DNA of 64,000 nt, taken from the NCBI RefSeq assembly GCF_008843165.1, contig NZ_CP044427.1:2356001-2420000 (forward strand), written 5' to 3'. The position numbers were made by a program, and so were the translations under genes. This stretch comes from Ornithinimicrobium pratense. GTDB lineage: Bacteria; Actinomycetota; Actinomycetes; Actinomycetales; Dermatophilaceae. The notes beneath the pieces were generated by a model. It saw only the letters and a list, made by a program, of their open reading frames with translations. It was not told the DNA's origin and searched no databases. Positions 1 to 9,576 of the stretch are shown here, one piece after another. Each line of letters starts with the position of its first letter. Position 1 is the first letter of the stretch.

Positions 1-135
1 GTCATGGCCCGAGCGTAGCGTCGCACGCCGGTCGGTGGGGGTGATCATCGACCGAGGGCCGCACAAGGGTCAGTAGGCGTGGTGGAAGTAGGCCTCAAGA
101 CGCCACCAGAAGCTTGAGATCGCGGACGTGCCCGG

Positions 136-1731
136 TCAGTGGGCGAAGTGGCGGGTGCCGGTGAAGTACATCGCCGCCCCGGCCGCGCGCGCTGCTTCGA
201 CGACCTCCTCGTCCCGGATCGAGCCGCCGGGGGCCACGACCGCGCGCACGCCGGCGTCGAGCAGCACCTGCAGCCCGTCGGCGAAGGGGAAGAAGGCGTC
301 CGAGGCGGCGACCGAGCCCGCGGCCCGGTCCCCTGCCCGGCTCACCGCCAGGTGGCAGGAATCGACCCGGTTGACCTGCCCCATACCCACCCCGACGGAG
401 GCCCCGTCGTCGGCGAGCAGGATCGCGTTGGACTTGGTGGCCCGGACCGCACGCCATGCGAACTGCAGGTCGGCCAGCGTGGCTTCGTCGACGGGGTCGC
501 CAGCGACCAGCCGCCAGCGGGAGGCGTCGTCACCGCCACCCTCCACCTCGGCCTCGACGGTGTCGACCGCCTGCAGGAGCAGGCCTCCGGAGATCGGCCT
601 GGTCTCGAGACCGCCGCGGGCAGGGGGCCCCACCGCGAGCAGGCGCAGGTTGGCCTTGGTGCGCAGGATCTCCAGCGCCTCGGGCTCGAAGCCGGGGGCC
701 AGGACCACCTCGGTGAAGACGTTCTTAATCTGTTCGGCCATTGCCGCGGTTACCGGCCGGTTGGCCGCGATGATGCCACCGAACGCGGACAGCGGGTCGC
801 AGGCGTGGGCCTTGGCGTGGGCCTGGGCGATGTCCGTCCCGACCGCGATCCCGCACGGGTTGGCGTGCTTGATGATCGCCACCGTCGGCTGGTCGCCCTG
901 GTCGTGCGCGGCCCGCCACGCGGCGTCGGCGTCGAGGTAGTTGTTGTAGGACATCTCCTTGCCGCCCAGCTGCTCGGCCTGGGCCAGGCCCGGTTGCGGC
1001 GCGGAGCCGTCGGTGTAGAGGGCGGCGCGCTGGTGCGGGTTCTCGCCGTAGCGCAGGACAGCCTTCTTCTCCCAGGTCGCGCCGATCCAGGCCGGGAAGC
1101 CGCTACCAGCCGAAGTCGCGTCGGTGTCGTCCGGTGCCTGCGCCAGCATCCAGGAGGCGACGGCGACGTCGTAGCTGGCGGTGTGCACGAACGCCTCGGC
1201 GGCCAGGGCACGGCGCTCATCCAGCGTGCAGCCGCCCGCGGCGACCGTCTGCAACATCTGGGGGTATGCCCTGGGGCTGGTGACCACGGCGACGCTGCGG
1301 TGGTTCTTGGCCGCGGCCCGCACCATCGAGGGACCGCCGATGTCGATCTGCTCGACGCACTCGTCCTGGCTCGCGCCGGACATGACGGTCTGGGTGAACG
1401 GGTAGAGGTTGACCACGACCAGATCGAAGGGCTCGACGCCGAGCTCCTGGAGCTGGGTGACGTGGTCGGGGTTGGTCGTGTCGGCCAGGATGCCAGCGTG
1501 CACGCGCGGGTGCAGGGTCTTGACCCGACCGTCGAGGCACTCGGGGAAGCCGGTGAGCTCCTCGACCCGGGTGACGGGGACGCCGGCCCCCTCGATCCGG
1601 CCGGCGGTCGAGCCGGTGGACACGATGGCGACACCGGCCTCGTGCAGGCCGCGGGCGAGCTCCTCCAGTCCGGTCTTGTCGTAGACGGAGACGAGCGCCC
1701 GGCGGATCAAGCGGCGGTCGGTGGCGGTCAC
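136..1731 (-). CDS. purH: PurH, bifunctional AICAR transformylase / IMP cyclohydrolase
   Basis: Catalyses the last two steps of IMP synthesis: formylation of AICAR, then ring closure. The N-terminal cyclohydrolase (MGS-like) domain fills about residues 1-150. The transformylase domain carries RYGENPHQ near residue 230, [12 protein letters not shown] near 257 and KHANPCG near 288, which holds the catalytic Lys-His pair. The 531-residue length is normal. I chose the GTG at 1731 because AGGAGA lies 6 nt upstream; an in-frame GTG at 1767 lacks such a site and would add 12 atypical residues. purN lies upstream on the same strand, separated by a gene remnant. In other actinobacteria purN and purH are usually directly coupled. 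The identification is secure. Confidence 0.97.
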   Translation of the reverse strand: MTATDRRLIRRALVSVYDKTGLEELARGLHEAGVAIVSTGSTAGRIEGAGVPVTRVEELTGFPECLDGRVKTLHPRVHAGILADTTNPDHVTQLQELGVEPFDLVVVNLYPFTQTVMSGASQDECVEQIDIGGPSMVRAAAKNHRSVAVVTSPRAYPQMLQTVAAGGCTLDERRALAAEAFVHTASYDVAVASWMLAQAPDDTDATSAGSGFPAWIGATWEKKAVLRYGENPHQRAALYTDGSAPQPGLAQAEQLGGKEMSYNNYLDADAAWRAAHDQGDQPTVAIIKHANPCGIAVGTDIAQAHAKAHACDPLSAFGGIIAANRPVTAAMAEQIKNVFTEVVLAPGFEPEALEILRTKANLRLLAVGPPARGGLETRPISGGLLLQAVDTVEAEVEGGGDDASRWRLVAGDPVDEATLADLQFAWRAVRATKSNAILLADDGASVGVGMGQVNRVDSCHLAVSRAGDRAAGSVAASDAFFPFADGLQVLLDAGVRAVVAPGGSIRDEEVVEAARAAGAAMYFTGTRHFAH

Positions 1732-1838
1732 GAAAGTTCTCCTCGCGGTTGCTGGCTCGGTGGGCACCCAGGCGGGCGATACCCACGAACTCTCACTCCC
1801 CGGTGGTGACCCACCCGCGCCAGTCGTGTGTCGTCAGT

Positions 1839-2062
1839 CTAGTGGGCGGCCCCGGGCGCCAGACAGGCACGTAGCCTGCGGTGCCGTTGGGCGAAGAGCG
1901 TATCCAGACCGCGTCGCAGGACGGCCCGCGCCGGGACCGGCAACGGCACGCGGGGCACCACCCGCAGCTCGTGGCCGATGCCCTCCCGGGGGGCCACCGG
2001 GTCCCACACCCGCTTGGTGGGGGCGTCCACGACGATCGAGCGGGTGAGGCGGACCTCGCCTA
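1839..2062 (-). pseudogene. Remnant of an SRPBCC-type (START-like) gene between purN and purH
   Basis: The frame that follows the purN stop reads RLTRSIVVDAPTKRVWDPVA, typical of the first strand and helix of SRPBCC lipid-binding proteins. It then jumps directly to VPARAVLRRGLDTLFAQRHR, which resembles the C-terminal helix of the same fold, and ends at a TAG. About 70-100 residues of the middle of the fold are absent. There is no good start codon or ribosome site; the region begins at an ATA. I infer an internally deleted relic inserted between two purine genes. The alternative is chance coding in non-coding DNA, but the mixed composition looks more protein-like than the flanking shadow frames. 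Confidence 0.4.
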
Positions 2063-2064
2063 TG

Positions 2065-2673
2065 TCAGGACCGGGCGGCTGTGTCGGGGCCGTCCCCGGT
2101 CTGCCGGACCAGCTGGGGTAGCAGCGTGACGAGCATCGCCCGCTCCACCACCTTGATGCGCTCGTGCAGGCTCTCCTCCGTGTCGTCCTCGCGCACTTCG
2201 ACCGCCCGCTGGGCCAGGATCCCCCCGGTGTCGATGCCGGCGTCGACCTCGAAGAGCGTGGCGCCGGTGACCTTGACGCCGTGCGCCAGCGCGTCCCGCA
2301 CACCGTGGGCACCGGGGAAGCTCGGCAGCAGGGCCGGGTGGGTGTTGACGATCCGGAAGCGCGAGAGCGCAGGGTCCCCCACGATCTTCATGAACCCGGC
2401 GCACACGACCAGATCCGGAGCGTAGGCGCCGATCGCGTCGGCCAGCGCCTGATCCCAGGACGCACGGTCCGGGTGGTCCTGCAGTCGCTCCACGAAGGTG
2501 GGTATTCCGTGCCGCCGCGCCCGCGCCAGCCCCTCGATCCCGTCGCGGTCGGCGCCGACGGCAACGACCTCGACGCCGTAACCGGGATCGGCGCTGGCGT
2601 CGAGCACGGCCTGGAGCAGGGTGCCGCTGCCGGAGACGAGGACGACGACGGGCGTCCGGGGTGCCGGGGTCAC
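2065..2673 (-). CDS. purN: PurN, phosphoribosylglycinamide formyltransferase
   Basis: Transfers a formyl group from 10-formyl-THF to GAR in purine synthesis. The N-terminus has the family signature VVLVSGSGTLLQAVLDA. The formyl-transfer core follows: VVCAGFMKIV near residue 110, then RIVNTHPALLPSFPG with the catalytic Asn-His, and later GVKVTGATLFEVDAGIDTG with the conserved Asp. At 202 residues it is normal length. The GTG at 2673 lies 7 nt after TAGACT, so the message is probably leaderless. It is in the same direction as purH. Confidence 0.96.
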   Translation of the reverse strand: MTPAPRTPVVVLVSGSGTLLQAVLDASADPGYGVEVVAVGADRDGIEGLARARRHGIPTFVERLQDHPDRASWDQALADAIGAYAPDLVVCAGFMKIVGDPALSRFRIVNTHPALLPSFPGAHGVRDALAHGVKVTGATLFEVDAGIDTGGILAQRAVEVREDDTEESLHERIKVVERAMLVTLLPQLVRQTGDGPDTAARS

Positions 2674-2680
2674 ACTGGAC

Positions 2681-2686
2681 AGTCTA
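2681..2686 (-). promoter_or_regulatory. -10 element (TAGACT), leaderless purN transcript
   Basis: TAGACT sits 7 nt upstream of the purN GTG, so transcription should begin at or next to the start codon. No ribosome site is present. The same spacing recurs at many genes in this window. Confidence 0.6.
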
Positions 2687-3994
2687 GGAGGCCGGCCGAG
2701 AGAGGCGGCGGGCCCGGACCAGGTGCAGCAGGCTCACGACGACGAGCGCGCCGGCGGCCACCTCGAGGGTCAGCAACCCGGCGAGCAGCCCCGGCTCCAC
2801 GCCGATGCGGCCGAGCCGGCCCGGAGTCAGCCCGCCGCTGGCCAGCCAGCCCAGGACGAGCGTGGCGAGACCCACGACCGCGCAGGCAGCGAGCGCGACC
2901 TGCGCCTTGGTCCACCACGAGGAGAGCCGGGAGGTGACCTCGACGGCCCGGTAACCGATCCAGGCACCTGCCATCACCGGGACGAGGACCATCGCCCCCA
3001 TCCCCGGGGGCAGGGAACCGGGCTCCGGCAGTGCACCTAGCACGGGGATGAGCGGCAGGTCGCCAGCGGTGGAGTGGGACCAGCCGACGTGCACTGTGCC
3101 CACGGTCAAGCCGGCCCCGGAGAGCCAGCCCAGGGCCCAGACCATGAGGTTGGGCAGGGCGGCCAACTGGGCCAGCGTGAGCACAGCGGTGCCCGCGAGG
3201 CCGGCGTCCAGGCTGCCGTAGAGGGTCAGGATCCGCTCACCGCGCAGCAGCAGCAGGCCCAGCACTAGGAGGAAGCAGACCGCGGCCAGCGCGACCAGCA
3301 CCTCCACCGCGGGTGGCACGGCCCGGCGGATCAGCACGGGCGTGCGTCCGCGCACCCAATCCATCCCGGCATCGACAGCCGGGTGCTCCTCGCGGCGGTG
3401 GTCGCGCCACCACACCAGGACCACAGCGGCCAGCGGGATGAGGACGGCACCGGGCACCAGGCTGTGCAGCCGGACGGGGGCGATCCCGAAGCTGGCGGTG
3501 TGCGCCAGCGCGAGGGAGGCGAACAGGTAGGAGAGGACGAAGACGGTGGCGTCGGTGGCACCCAGGGCGTGCCAGGCCGAGCGCCAGCCACCGATGTGGG
3601 GCACCCGGTGGGCCAGGCCGGGGCGGCTGAGGATGACCTGGCGGGCGGCATACCAGCACAGCAGCAGCGGCAAGGCGGTGAGCAGCAGCGGCGCGAAGAC
3701 GACCTCCGCGGCGGGCGTGATGATCTGGGCGCGGTGCGCCAGGGCCCACAGGTCGACCGAGACGGCGGCGCTCTGCCCGAGGGTGGCGGTGCTGCGCTCG
3801 TCGGTGACCCACGCGAGCAGGGTCGGGACGGCGATGACCAGGAGGCTCAGGACCACGCAGACTGCCCCGGCCACGGCCGCGCCGAGGATCTCCCCCACCC
3901 GTCGGACGGTCAGCACGGGGGCCCGCTGCGGTCCGGGGCCGGGCGTGGGGGTCGTCTCGGGGCGCTCCAGCACAGTCATCGCCTCCATGCTCAC
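2684..3994 (-). CDS. DUF6350 family polytopic membrane protein
   Basis: A 436-residue integral membrane protein of unknown function. After a polar Pro-rich head of about 30 residues it shows roughly ten hydrophobic segments, starting with one rich in Ala/Val (VVLSLLVIAVPTLLAWV). The placement between sucD and purN is typical of DUF6350 proteins in actinobacteria as I remember it. The start could be the GTG at 3994 or the ATG at 3988 or 3979; none has a strong ribosome site. It is encoded in the same direction as sucCD but a hairpin separates them. No catalytic motif is visible. Confidence 0.8.
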   Translation of the reverse strand: MSMEAMTVLERPETTPTPGPGPQRAPVLTVRRVGEILGAAVAGAVCVVLSLLVIAVPTLLAWVTDERSTATLGQSAAVSVDLWALAHRAQIITPAAEVVFAPLLLTALPLLLCWYAARQVILSRPGLAHRVPHIGGWRSAWHALGATDATVFVLSYLFASLALAHTASFGIAPVRLHSLVPGAVLIPLAAVVLVWWRDHRREEHPAVDAGMDWVRGRTPVLIRRAVPPAVEVLVALAAVCFLLVLGLLLLRGERILTLYGSLDAGLAGTAVLTLAQLAALPNLMVWALGWLSGAGLTVGTVHVGWSHSTAGDLPLIPVLGALPEPGSLPPGMGAMVLVPVMAGAWIGYRAVEVTSRLSSWWTKAQVALAACAVVGLATLVLGWLASGGLTPGRLGRIGVEPGLLAGLLTLEVAAGALVVVSLLHLVRARRLSRPAS

Positions 3995-4035
3995 GGACAG
4001 CGGCTCCGCTGCCCGGGAGGCGCGCCGCAGACATG

Positions 4036-4072
4036 CCGCGGCGCCCGGTGCACGAAGGTGCGGCCGGGCGCC
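4036..4072 (-). terminator. Hairpin downstream of sucD
   Basis: A perfect 10-bp stem (GCGGCGCCCG / CGGGCGCCGC) flanks a 17-nt loop that can pair further. It lies just after the sucD stop and before the DUF6350 start. There is no T tract, as is usual in very GC-rich genomes. Confidence 0.55.
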
Positions 4073-4094
4073 GCGAGGCTGGGCAAGCGGACTG

Positions 4095-4985
4095 TCAGCG
4101 CAGGCCGTCGATGATCTCCCGCATCAGCGTGGCGGTCTCCGAGGGAGTCTTGCCGACCCTGACCCCAGCGGTCTCCAGGGCCTCCTTCTTGGCCTGTGCG
4201 GTGCCGGCGGAGCCCGAGACGATGGCACCGGCGTGGCCCATGGTCTTGCCCTCCGGGGCGGTAAAGCCGGCGACATAACCGACGACGGGCTTGGTGATGT
4301 GGGCCTTGATGTAGTCGGCCGCCCGCTCCTCGGCGTCACCGCCGATCTCGCCGATCATCACGATCGCCTTGGTGTCCGGGTCGTCCTCGAAGGCCTGCAG
4401 GCAGTCGATGTGGGTGGTGCCGATGATCGGGTCACCACCGATGCCGACCGCGGTGGTGAAGCCGAGGTCACCCAGCTCGTACATCATCTGGTAGGTCAGG
4501 GTGCCGGACTTGGAGACCAGGCCGATCGGGCCGGCGCCGGCGATGTCGGCGGGGATGATGCCGGCGTTGGACTGTCCGGGGCTGATCAGGCCGGGGCAGT
4601 TGGGGCCGATCAGGCGGGTCGTGCCCTTGTCGCGGGCATAGGCCCAGAACTCGGCGCTGTCGCGCACTGCGATGCCCTCGGTGATGACGACCAGCAGCGG
4701 CATCCCCGCATCGACGGCCTCGATGACCGCGCTCTTGGTGAAGGCCGGCGGCACGAAGACGACGGAGACGTTGGCCCCGGTCGCCTCCATCGCCTCGGTG
4801 ACGGTGCCGTAGACGGGGACCTGGACGCCGTCCTCGAAGTCGACGGTCTGACCGGCCTTGCGCGGGTTGACGCCGCCGACGATGTCGGTGCCCGAGCGCA
4901 GCATCCGTTGGGTGTGCTTCATCCCCTCGGAGCCGGTCATGCCCTGCACGATGACCTTGGAGTCGTTGTTCAGAAAGATCGCCAT
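4095..4985 (-). CDS. sucD: SucD, succinyl-CoA synthetase (ADP/GDP-forming) alpha subunit
   Basis: Interconverts succinyl-CoA and succinate with phosphorylation of ADP or GDP (TCA cycle), as a heteromer with SucC. The CoA-binding Rossmann domain occupies about residues 1-130 ([12 protein letters not shown] near residue 10). The phospho-histidine lies in [14 protein letters not shown], His at about residue 251. [11 protein letters not shown] around residue 124 is the conserved loop. At 296 residues it is standard. AAAGGAC lies upstream of the ATG. It follows sucC by 38 nt and is surely cotranscribed. Confidence 0.98.
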   Translation of the reverse strand: MAIFLNNDSKVIVQGMTGSEGMKHTQRMLRSGTDIVGGVNPRKAGQTVDFEDGVQVPVYGTVTEAMEATGANVSVVFVPPAFTKSAVIEAVDAGMPLLVVITEGIAVRDSAEFWAYARDKGTTRLIGPNCPGLISPGQSNAGIIPADIAGAGPIGLVSKSGTLTYQMMYELGDLGFTTAVGIGGDPIIGTTHIDCLQAFEDDPDTKAIVMIGEIGGDAEERAADYIKAHITKPVVGYVAGFTAPEGKTMGHAGAIVSGSAGTAQAKKEALETAGVRVGKTPSETATLMREIIDGLR

Positions 4986-5023
4986 GGTGCTCTCTCGATG
5001 TCCTTTGGTGTCTCGTGTCGGGG

Positions 5024-6238
5024 TCAGTTGGTGGCGGCGCTGTGGGCGGCCAGCTCGGCAGCCTTCTGCGCGCCGCCGTCCATGGTCTCGGCCAGGGTCA
5101 CCATCGGGTGGTTGGCCTCGGTGAGGATGCTCCGGCCCTCCTCCACGTTGTTGCCGTCGAGCCGGACCACGAGGGGCTTGGTGGCCTCGTCGCCGAGGAT
5201 CTTCAGGGCCTGGACGATGCCATTGGCGACCGCGTCGCAGGCGGTGATGCCGCCGAAGACGTTGACGAAGACGGCCTTGACCTGCTCATCGCCCAGGATG
5301 ACGTCCAGACCGTTGGCCATCACCTCGGCCGATGCGCCGCCGCCGATGTCCAGGAAGTTGGCCGGCGAGGCGAGCGGCCCGTTGTCCTCTCCGTGTCCGG
5401 GCAGCTGCTCCCCGGCGTAAGCCACGACGTCAAGGGTGGACATGACCAGGCCCGCGCCGTTGCCGATGATCCCGACGTTGCCGTCGAGCTTGACGTAGTT
5501 GAGGCCCAGCTTCTTGGCCTTGGCCTCGAGGGGGTCGGCGGCCGCCTTGTCCTCCAGGTCGGCGTGCTCGGGCTGGCGGAAGTCGGCGTTGGCGTCGAGG
5601 GTGATCTTGCCGTCCAGGGCGATGATGTCGCCGTCCTCGGTCTTGACCAGCGGGTTGACCTCGACCAGGGTGGCGTCCTCGTCGCGGTAGACCTGCCACA
5701 GCCGCTGCAGCACCGGCACGATCTTGGCAGCGACCTCGTCCTCGAAGCCCGCCTCGGTGACGATCTCCTGGGCCTTGGCCTCGTCGATGCCGGTGTTGGC
5801 GTCGACCTCCACCTTGGCCAGGGCCTCGGGGCGCTCGACCGCCAGCTGCTCGATCTCCACCCCGCCCTCCTTGCTGCACATGGCGAGCAAGGAGCGGTTG
5901 GCCCGGTCAAGCAGCAAGGAGAAGTAGTACTCCTCGGCGATCCGCGCGCCCTCGGCGATCATCACCCGGTGCACGGTGTGCCCCTTGATGTCCATCCCGA
6001 GGATCTCCTCGGCGGCGATCTGAGCCTCGGGCGCCGACTTGGCGACCTTGACCCCGCCGGCCTTGCCGCGGCCCCCCGTCTTGACCTGGGCCTTGACGAC
6101 GGTCACTCCGCCGGCGCGTCGACCGATCTCCTCGGCGGCCGCGCGGGCCTCTTCCGGCGTGTCGGCGGTCGCACCGGCGAGCACGGGCACACCGTGCTTC
6201 TCGAACATGTCGCGTGCCTGGTACTCAAACAGATCCAC
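5024..6238 (-). CDS. sucC: SucC, succinyl-CoA synthetase beta subunit
   Basis: Provides the nucleotide- and succinate-binding part of succinyl-CoA synthetase. The N-terminal ATP-grasp domain starts [19 protein letters not shown] and contains [14 protein letters not shown] near residue 55. The C-terminal ligase domain contains [11 protein letters not shown] near residue 310 and [15 protein letters not shown] near 345. Length 404 is slightly above the usual 390. It starts with GTG, with GGGAAG about 8 nt upstream. It is the first gene of the sucCD pair. Confidence 0.98.
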   Translation of the reverse strand: MDLFEYQARDMFEKHGVPVLAGATADTPEEARAAAEEIGRRAGGVTVVKAQVKTGGRGKAGGVKVAKSAPEAQIAAEEILGMDIKGHTVHRVMIAEGARIAEEYYFSLLLDRANRSLLAMCSKEGGVEIEQLAVERPEALAKVEVDANTGIDEAKAQEIVTEAGFEDEVAAKIVPVLQRLWQVYRDEDATLVEVNPLVKTEDGDIIALDGKITLDANADFRQPEHADLEDKAAADPLEAKAKKLGLNYVKLDGNVGIIGNGAGLVMSTLDVVAYAGEQLPGHGEDNGPLASPANFLDIGGGASAEVMANGLDVILGDEQVKAVFVNVFGGITACDAVANGIVQALKILGDEATKPLVVRLDGNNVEEGRSILTEANHPMVTLAETMDGGAQKAAELAAHSAATN

Positions 6239-6338
6239 GAGTCACTTCCCGTCGTGTGAGTGGTGGTGGGTGAGGTGTGCAGTGCTGCGCAGTGTGCGTT
6301 GGTATGGGTTGGCGGTGGGGATGCGGAGCGGTGCCCTA

Positions 6339-6357
6339 GCCTGACCGCGGGTCAGGC
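6339..6357 (-). terminator. Small hairpin overlapping the stop codon of the B12-domain gene
   Basis: The 8-bp perfect stem GCCTGACC/GGTCAGGC has a 3-nt loop and includes the stop codon of the upstream gene. It is compact and GC-rich and could end that transcript before sucC. No U-run follows. Confidence 0.4.
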
Positions 6358-6804
6358 GTCGGCGGTGGCCTCGGCACCGCGGTCGTTGCCCTGGGCCCCG
6401 GAGTCGTCCGCGGCGAGGTGCTCACGCACCCAGCGGGTGATCGCAGACGGGCTGGCACCGGGAGTGAACACCTCGGCGACCCCCATCTCCTTGAGGACCG
6501 GGATGTCTGCGTCGGGGATGATGCCGCCGCCGAAGACGACCACGTCCGCGGCGTCCCGCTCACCCAGCAGGTCGATGACCTTGCGGAAGAGGGTCAGGTG
6601 GGCCCCGGAGAGGACCGACAGCCCGACTGCGTCGGCGTCCTCGGCCAGCGCCGCCTCGACGATCTGCTCGGGGGTCTGGTGCAGCCCCGTGTAAATCACC
6701 TCGACCCCGGCATCCCGCAGGGCCCTGGCGACGACCTTGGCGCCTCGGTCATGACCGTCGAGGCCGGGCTTGGCCACGATCACGCGCAACGGTGAGGATG
6801 ACAT
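6352..6804 (-). CDS. Stand-alone cobalamin (B12)-binding domain protein
   Basis: A 150-residue protein made almost entirely of one B12-binding Rossmann-like domain, as in the C-terminus of methylmalonyl-CoA mutase or the small subunit of isobutyryl-CoA mutase. The lower-ligand motif DxHxxG is present ([13 protein letters not shown] near residue 16), followed by SVLSGAH and [12 protein letters not shown], which match the SxL and GG positions. No mutase barrel gene is nearby, so it must partner with one elsewhere or act as a B12 sensor or carrier. The acidic tail is variable. The ATG lies 7 nt after TAGTCT, suggesting a leaderless transcript. Its placement upstream of succinyl-CoA synthetase hints at propionate or branched-acid metabolism; that link is inference. 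Confidence 0.85.
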   Translation of the reverse strand: MSSSPLRVIVAKPGLDGHDRGAKVVARALRDAGVEVIYTGLHQTPEQIVEAALAEDADAVGLSVLSGAHLTLFRKVIDLLGERDAADVVVFGGGIIPDADIPVLKEMGVAEVFTPGASPSAITRWVREHLAADDSGAQGNDRGAEATADA

Positions 6805-6811
6805 GGTGCGC

Positions 6812-6817
6812 AGACTA
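6812..6817 (-). promoter_or_regulatory. -10 element (TAGTCT), leaderless B12-domain gene
   Basis: TAGTCT is 7 nt upstream of the ATG at 6804, with no ribosome site between. Confidence 0.6.
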
Positions 6818-6886
6818 TCGCAGCGGCGCCACTGGTCTGTGCGACGGTCCGGGCGGGATGCGCCCAGGCCCGCTGGCCGACCTTGG

Positions 6887-6930
6887 TCAGCGCTGGGTCA
6901 GCGCTGGGTCAGCGCTGGGTCAGCGCTGGG
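6887..6930. repeat. Four perfect 11-bp tandem repeats at the pcrA 3' end
   Basis: The unit TCAGCGCTGGG is repeated four times without change and runs into the pcrA stop codon, which itself begins a fifth partial copy. On the minus strand each copy carries TGA. Because 11 is not a multiple of 3, stops appear in all three frames right after pcrA. Confidence 0.9.
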
Positions 6931-9501
6931 TCAGAGCTTGACCAGGGGCGCGACGCGCAGGAGGAGGCGTTTGACGCCGGCCTCGCCGAAGTCGACGTGG
7001 GCCATCCGGTGGCGACCGGTGCCCTCGACGCGGACGACGGTGCCCAGGCCGAAGGTGTCGTGGTTGACCCGGTCCCCGTCCGACAGTGCGTCGAGCTCGG
7101 CCGTCTCGGCCTCGCTGCGCTCCTTGCGGGGGGCGCTGCCGCGGGGGTCGAGGCGGACCACGGCGGCTCGACGGGTGTCGCCGCCGCCGCTGCCCAGACC
7201 GCCGCGGCCCCAGCCGGGCCCGCCGTCCCGGCTTCCCCACGCCATACCCTCGGCCGCGGAGCGGCGGCCGGTCATGCTCATCCGGTCGGCGTCGGTGCGC
7301 TCCCAGGTGATGAGCTCATCCGGGATCTCGTCGAGGAACCGGGAGGGCGGGAACCACTGCGGGGCGCCGAAGGCGGCCCGGCTGCCCGCCCGCGACAGGT
7401 GCAGCTGCTCGCGGGCCCGGGTGATCCCCACGTAGGCCAGACGGCGCTCCTCCTCCAGCTCCTGGGGGTCGTCCAGGCTGCGCTGGTGCGGGAAGGTGCC
7501 GTCCTCCAGACCGGTGAGGAAGACCACGGGGAACTCCAGCCCCTTGGCGGTATGCAGGGTCATCAGCGTCACCACACCGGCGCTGTTGCCCTCCTCGTCG
7601 GGGATCTCGTCGGCGTCGGCCACCAGGGAGACCTGCTCAAGAAAATCGACGAGACCCCCTTCCGGGTAGTTGTCGTCGAACTCGCGGGCCACCGTCACCA
7701 GCTCGGTGAGGTTCTCCACCCGGGTCTCGTCCTGCGGGTCGCTGCTGGCCCGAAGCTCGGCGAGGTAGCCGGTCCGGTCCAGGATCGCCTCAAGCAGGTC
7801 GCCGATGTCGGTGTCCTCCTGCCCGGCCAGCTCGCCGAGCCCCTCCAGGAGCTGGGTGAAGCCCCGGATGGCCGCGGCGGAGCGGGTGGCGATCCCCGGT
7901 GCGTCCTCCGCCCGACCCAGGGCCGCCACGAAGGGGATCCGCTCCCGCTCCGCAAGCGCCCCCACCGCTGCGACTGCCCGGTCCCCGATCCCCCTCTTGG
8001 GGGTGTTGAGGATGCGGCGCAGGTTGACGTCGTCGGCGGGGTTGGCGATGACCCGCAGGTAGGCCAGGGCGTCCTTGACCTCACGGCGCTCGTAGAACCG
8101 GGTCCCGCCGACCACCTTGTAGGGCAGCCCGGTGCGCACCAGCACCTCTTCCAGGGCCCGGGACTGGGCGTTGGTGCGGTAGAACACCGCGACGTCCCCG
8201 GGTCGGACCCCGCGCTCGTCCCCCAGCTGATCGATGCGCCGGGCGACGAAGGAGGCCTCGTCGTGCTCGCTGTCCGCCACGTATCCGACGATCCTTGGCC
8301 CCTCCCCCGCGTCGGTCCACAGCCGCTTGTCGCGGCGCTGGGGGTTGCGGGCGATCACCGTGTTGGCCGCGGTCAGGATGGTCGAGGTCGAGCGGTAGTT
8401 CTGCTCCAGCAGGATGGTCCGGGCATCGGGGTAGTCCTGCTCGAACTCCACGATGTTGCGGATCGTGGCGCCGCGGAAGGCGTAGATGGACTGGTCGGCG
8501 TCGCCGACCACGCACAGCTCCGCGGGTGGCAGCGCCCGGTCGCCCCCGTCCACGATGTCGCCGAGCTGGCCCACCAGCTCACGGACCAGGACGTACTGGG
8601 CGTGGTTGGTGTCCTGGTACTCGTCGACCATGACGTGGCGGAAGCGGCGCCGGTAGTGCTCCCGGACAGCCGGGAAAGCCTGCAGCAAGTGAACGGTGGT
8701 GGTGATGATGTCGTCGAAGTCCAGGGCGTTGGCGGCCCGCAGCCGGCGCTGGTAGAGGGTGTACGCCTCGGCCACCTTCTGCTCATAGGCGTTGCCCGCG
8801 GCGGCGCTGGCGAAGCTCTCCTCGTCGATGAGCTCGTTCTTGGCGTTCGACACCTTGGCCAGGAAGGCGCGCGCTGGGTAGCGCTTGGGATCCAGGTCGA
8901 GGTCGCGGATGACCATGCCCATGAGCCGTTGGCTGTCCGCCGCGTCGTAGATGGTGAACGAGGACCGCAGCCCCACCGTCTGGGCCTCGCGGCGCAGGAT
9001 GCGCACGCACGCCGAGTGGAAGGTGGAGACCCACATGGCCTTGGCCCGCGGGCCCACCAGGGCCTCCACCCGCTCCCGCATCTCGGCGGCGGCCTTGTTG
9101 GTGAAGGTGATCGCCAGGACCTGGCCGGGGTGGACGTGCCGCTGCGCCAGCAGGTAGGCGATGCGGTGGGTGAGCACCCGGGTCTTGCCCGAGCCCGCAC
9201 CCGCGACGATGAGCAGCGGGCTGCCCTCGTGCACCACGGCCTCGCGCTGGGGGTCGTTCAGGCCAGCCAGCAGCTCCTTCACCGAGCGGCCGGCCCCGCC
9301 GGGTGATGCCGCCGCGCTGGCCTCCGCAGGTATCCCGGAGCGGCCGGCGGAGTCTCCCGGCGGCTCCTGCCCCGCCACCGCCCAGGTGGGCACACCGCGG
9401 TCGTCGACGGCACCGGCCTCCCGGACATGGCCGCTGGCCGCGGTCGAGCTCATCGGGGGGACCGGCTCGTCGAAGGGCAGGTGATCGAAGAGGCCGCTCA
9501 T
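6931..9501 (-). CDS. pcrA: PcrA/UvrD-type ATP-dependent DNA helicase
   Basis: A superfamily 1A 3'-5' helicase used in nucleotide excision repair and replication restart. After a variable head of about 90 residues come: Q motif LNDPQREAV; Walker A VAGAGSGKTR; motif II VDEYQDTN; motif III YAFRGATIRN; motif IV EQNYRST; motif V LMTLHTAKGLEFPVV; and motif VI YVGITRARE. The C-terminus ends with a Tudor-like segment (HVDFGEAGVKRLLL) that in PcrA contacts RNA polymerase. At about 856 residues it is full length. Possible starts are GTG 9507, GTG 9504 or ATG 9501; TAGGAT lies just upstream. It is divergent from the small membrane-protein gene at 9577. Confidence 0.95.
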   Translation of the reverse strand: MSGLFDHLPFDEPVPPMSSTAASGHVREAGAVDDRGVPTWAVAGQEPPGDSAGRSGIPAEASAAASPGGAGRSVKELLAGLNDPQREAVVHEGSPLLIVAGAGSGKTRVLTHRIAYLLAQRHVHPGQVLAITFTNKAAAEMRERVEALVGPRAKAMWVSTFHSACVRILRREAQTVGLRSSFTIYDAADSQRLMGMVIRDLDLDPKRYPARAFLAKVSNAKNELIDEESFASAAAGNAYEQKVAEAYTLYQRRLRAANALDFDDIITTTVHLLQAFPAVREHYRRRFRHVMVDEYQDTNHAQYVLVRELVGQLGDIVDGGDRALPPAELCVVGDADQSIYAFRGATIRNIVEFEQDYPDARTILLEQNYRSTSTILTAANTVIARNPQRRDKRLWTDAGEGPRIVGYVADSEHDEASFVARRIDQLGDERGVRPGDVAVFYRTNAQSRALEEVLVRTGLPYKVVGGTRFYERREVKDALAYLRVIANPADDVNLRRILNTPKRGIGDRAVAAVGALAERERIPFVAALGRAEDAPGIATRSAAAIRGFTQLLEGLGELAGQEDTDIGDLLEAILDRTGYLAELRASSDPQDETRVENLTELVTVAREFDDNYPEGGLVDFLEQVSLVADADEIPDEEGNSAGVVTLMTLHTAKGLEFPVVFLTGLEDGTFPHQRSLDDPQELEEERRLAYVGITRAREQLHLSRAGSRAAFGAPQWFPPSRFLDEIPDELITWERTDADRMSMTGRRSAAEGMAWGSRDGGPGWGRGGLGSGGGDTRRAAVVRLDPRGSAPRKERSEAETAELDALSDGDRVNHDTFGLGTVVRVEGTGRHRMAHVDFGEAGVKRLLLRVAPLVKL

Positions 9502-9563
9502 CACCACCCATCCTAGGTGGGCTTTCTGACGGTCCCGGTGCCATCCTCCACAGACCCGCCGCC

Positions 9564-9569
9564 TACCCT
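9564..9569 (+). promoter_or_regulatory. -10 element (TACCCT), leaderless small membrane-protein gene
   Basis: TACCCT lies 7 nt before the GTG at 9577. It decides the start: a longer reading from 9517 would place the promoter inside the gene. Confidence 0.6.
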
Positions 9570-9576
9570 GTGCCCC

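Noticed and set aside
1..135. End of another minus-strand gene at the left edge
   Set aside because: Short frames end here but none has enough length or a recognisable family to support a call.
139..1809. A 556-codon plus-strand frame opposite purH
   Set aside because: It mirrors the third-position G/C bias of purH on the other strand. It has no family motif and purH is certain.
6883..9306. An 807-codon plus-strand frame opposite pcrA
   Set aside because: An antisense shadow of a GC-rich gene; composition is Gly/Val/His-rich without domains.
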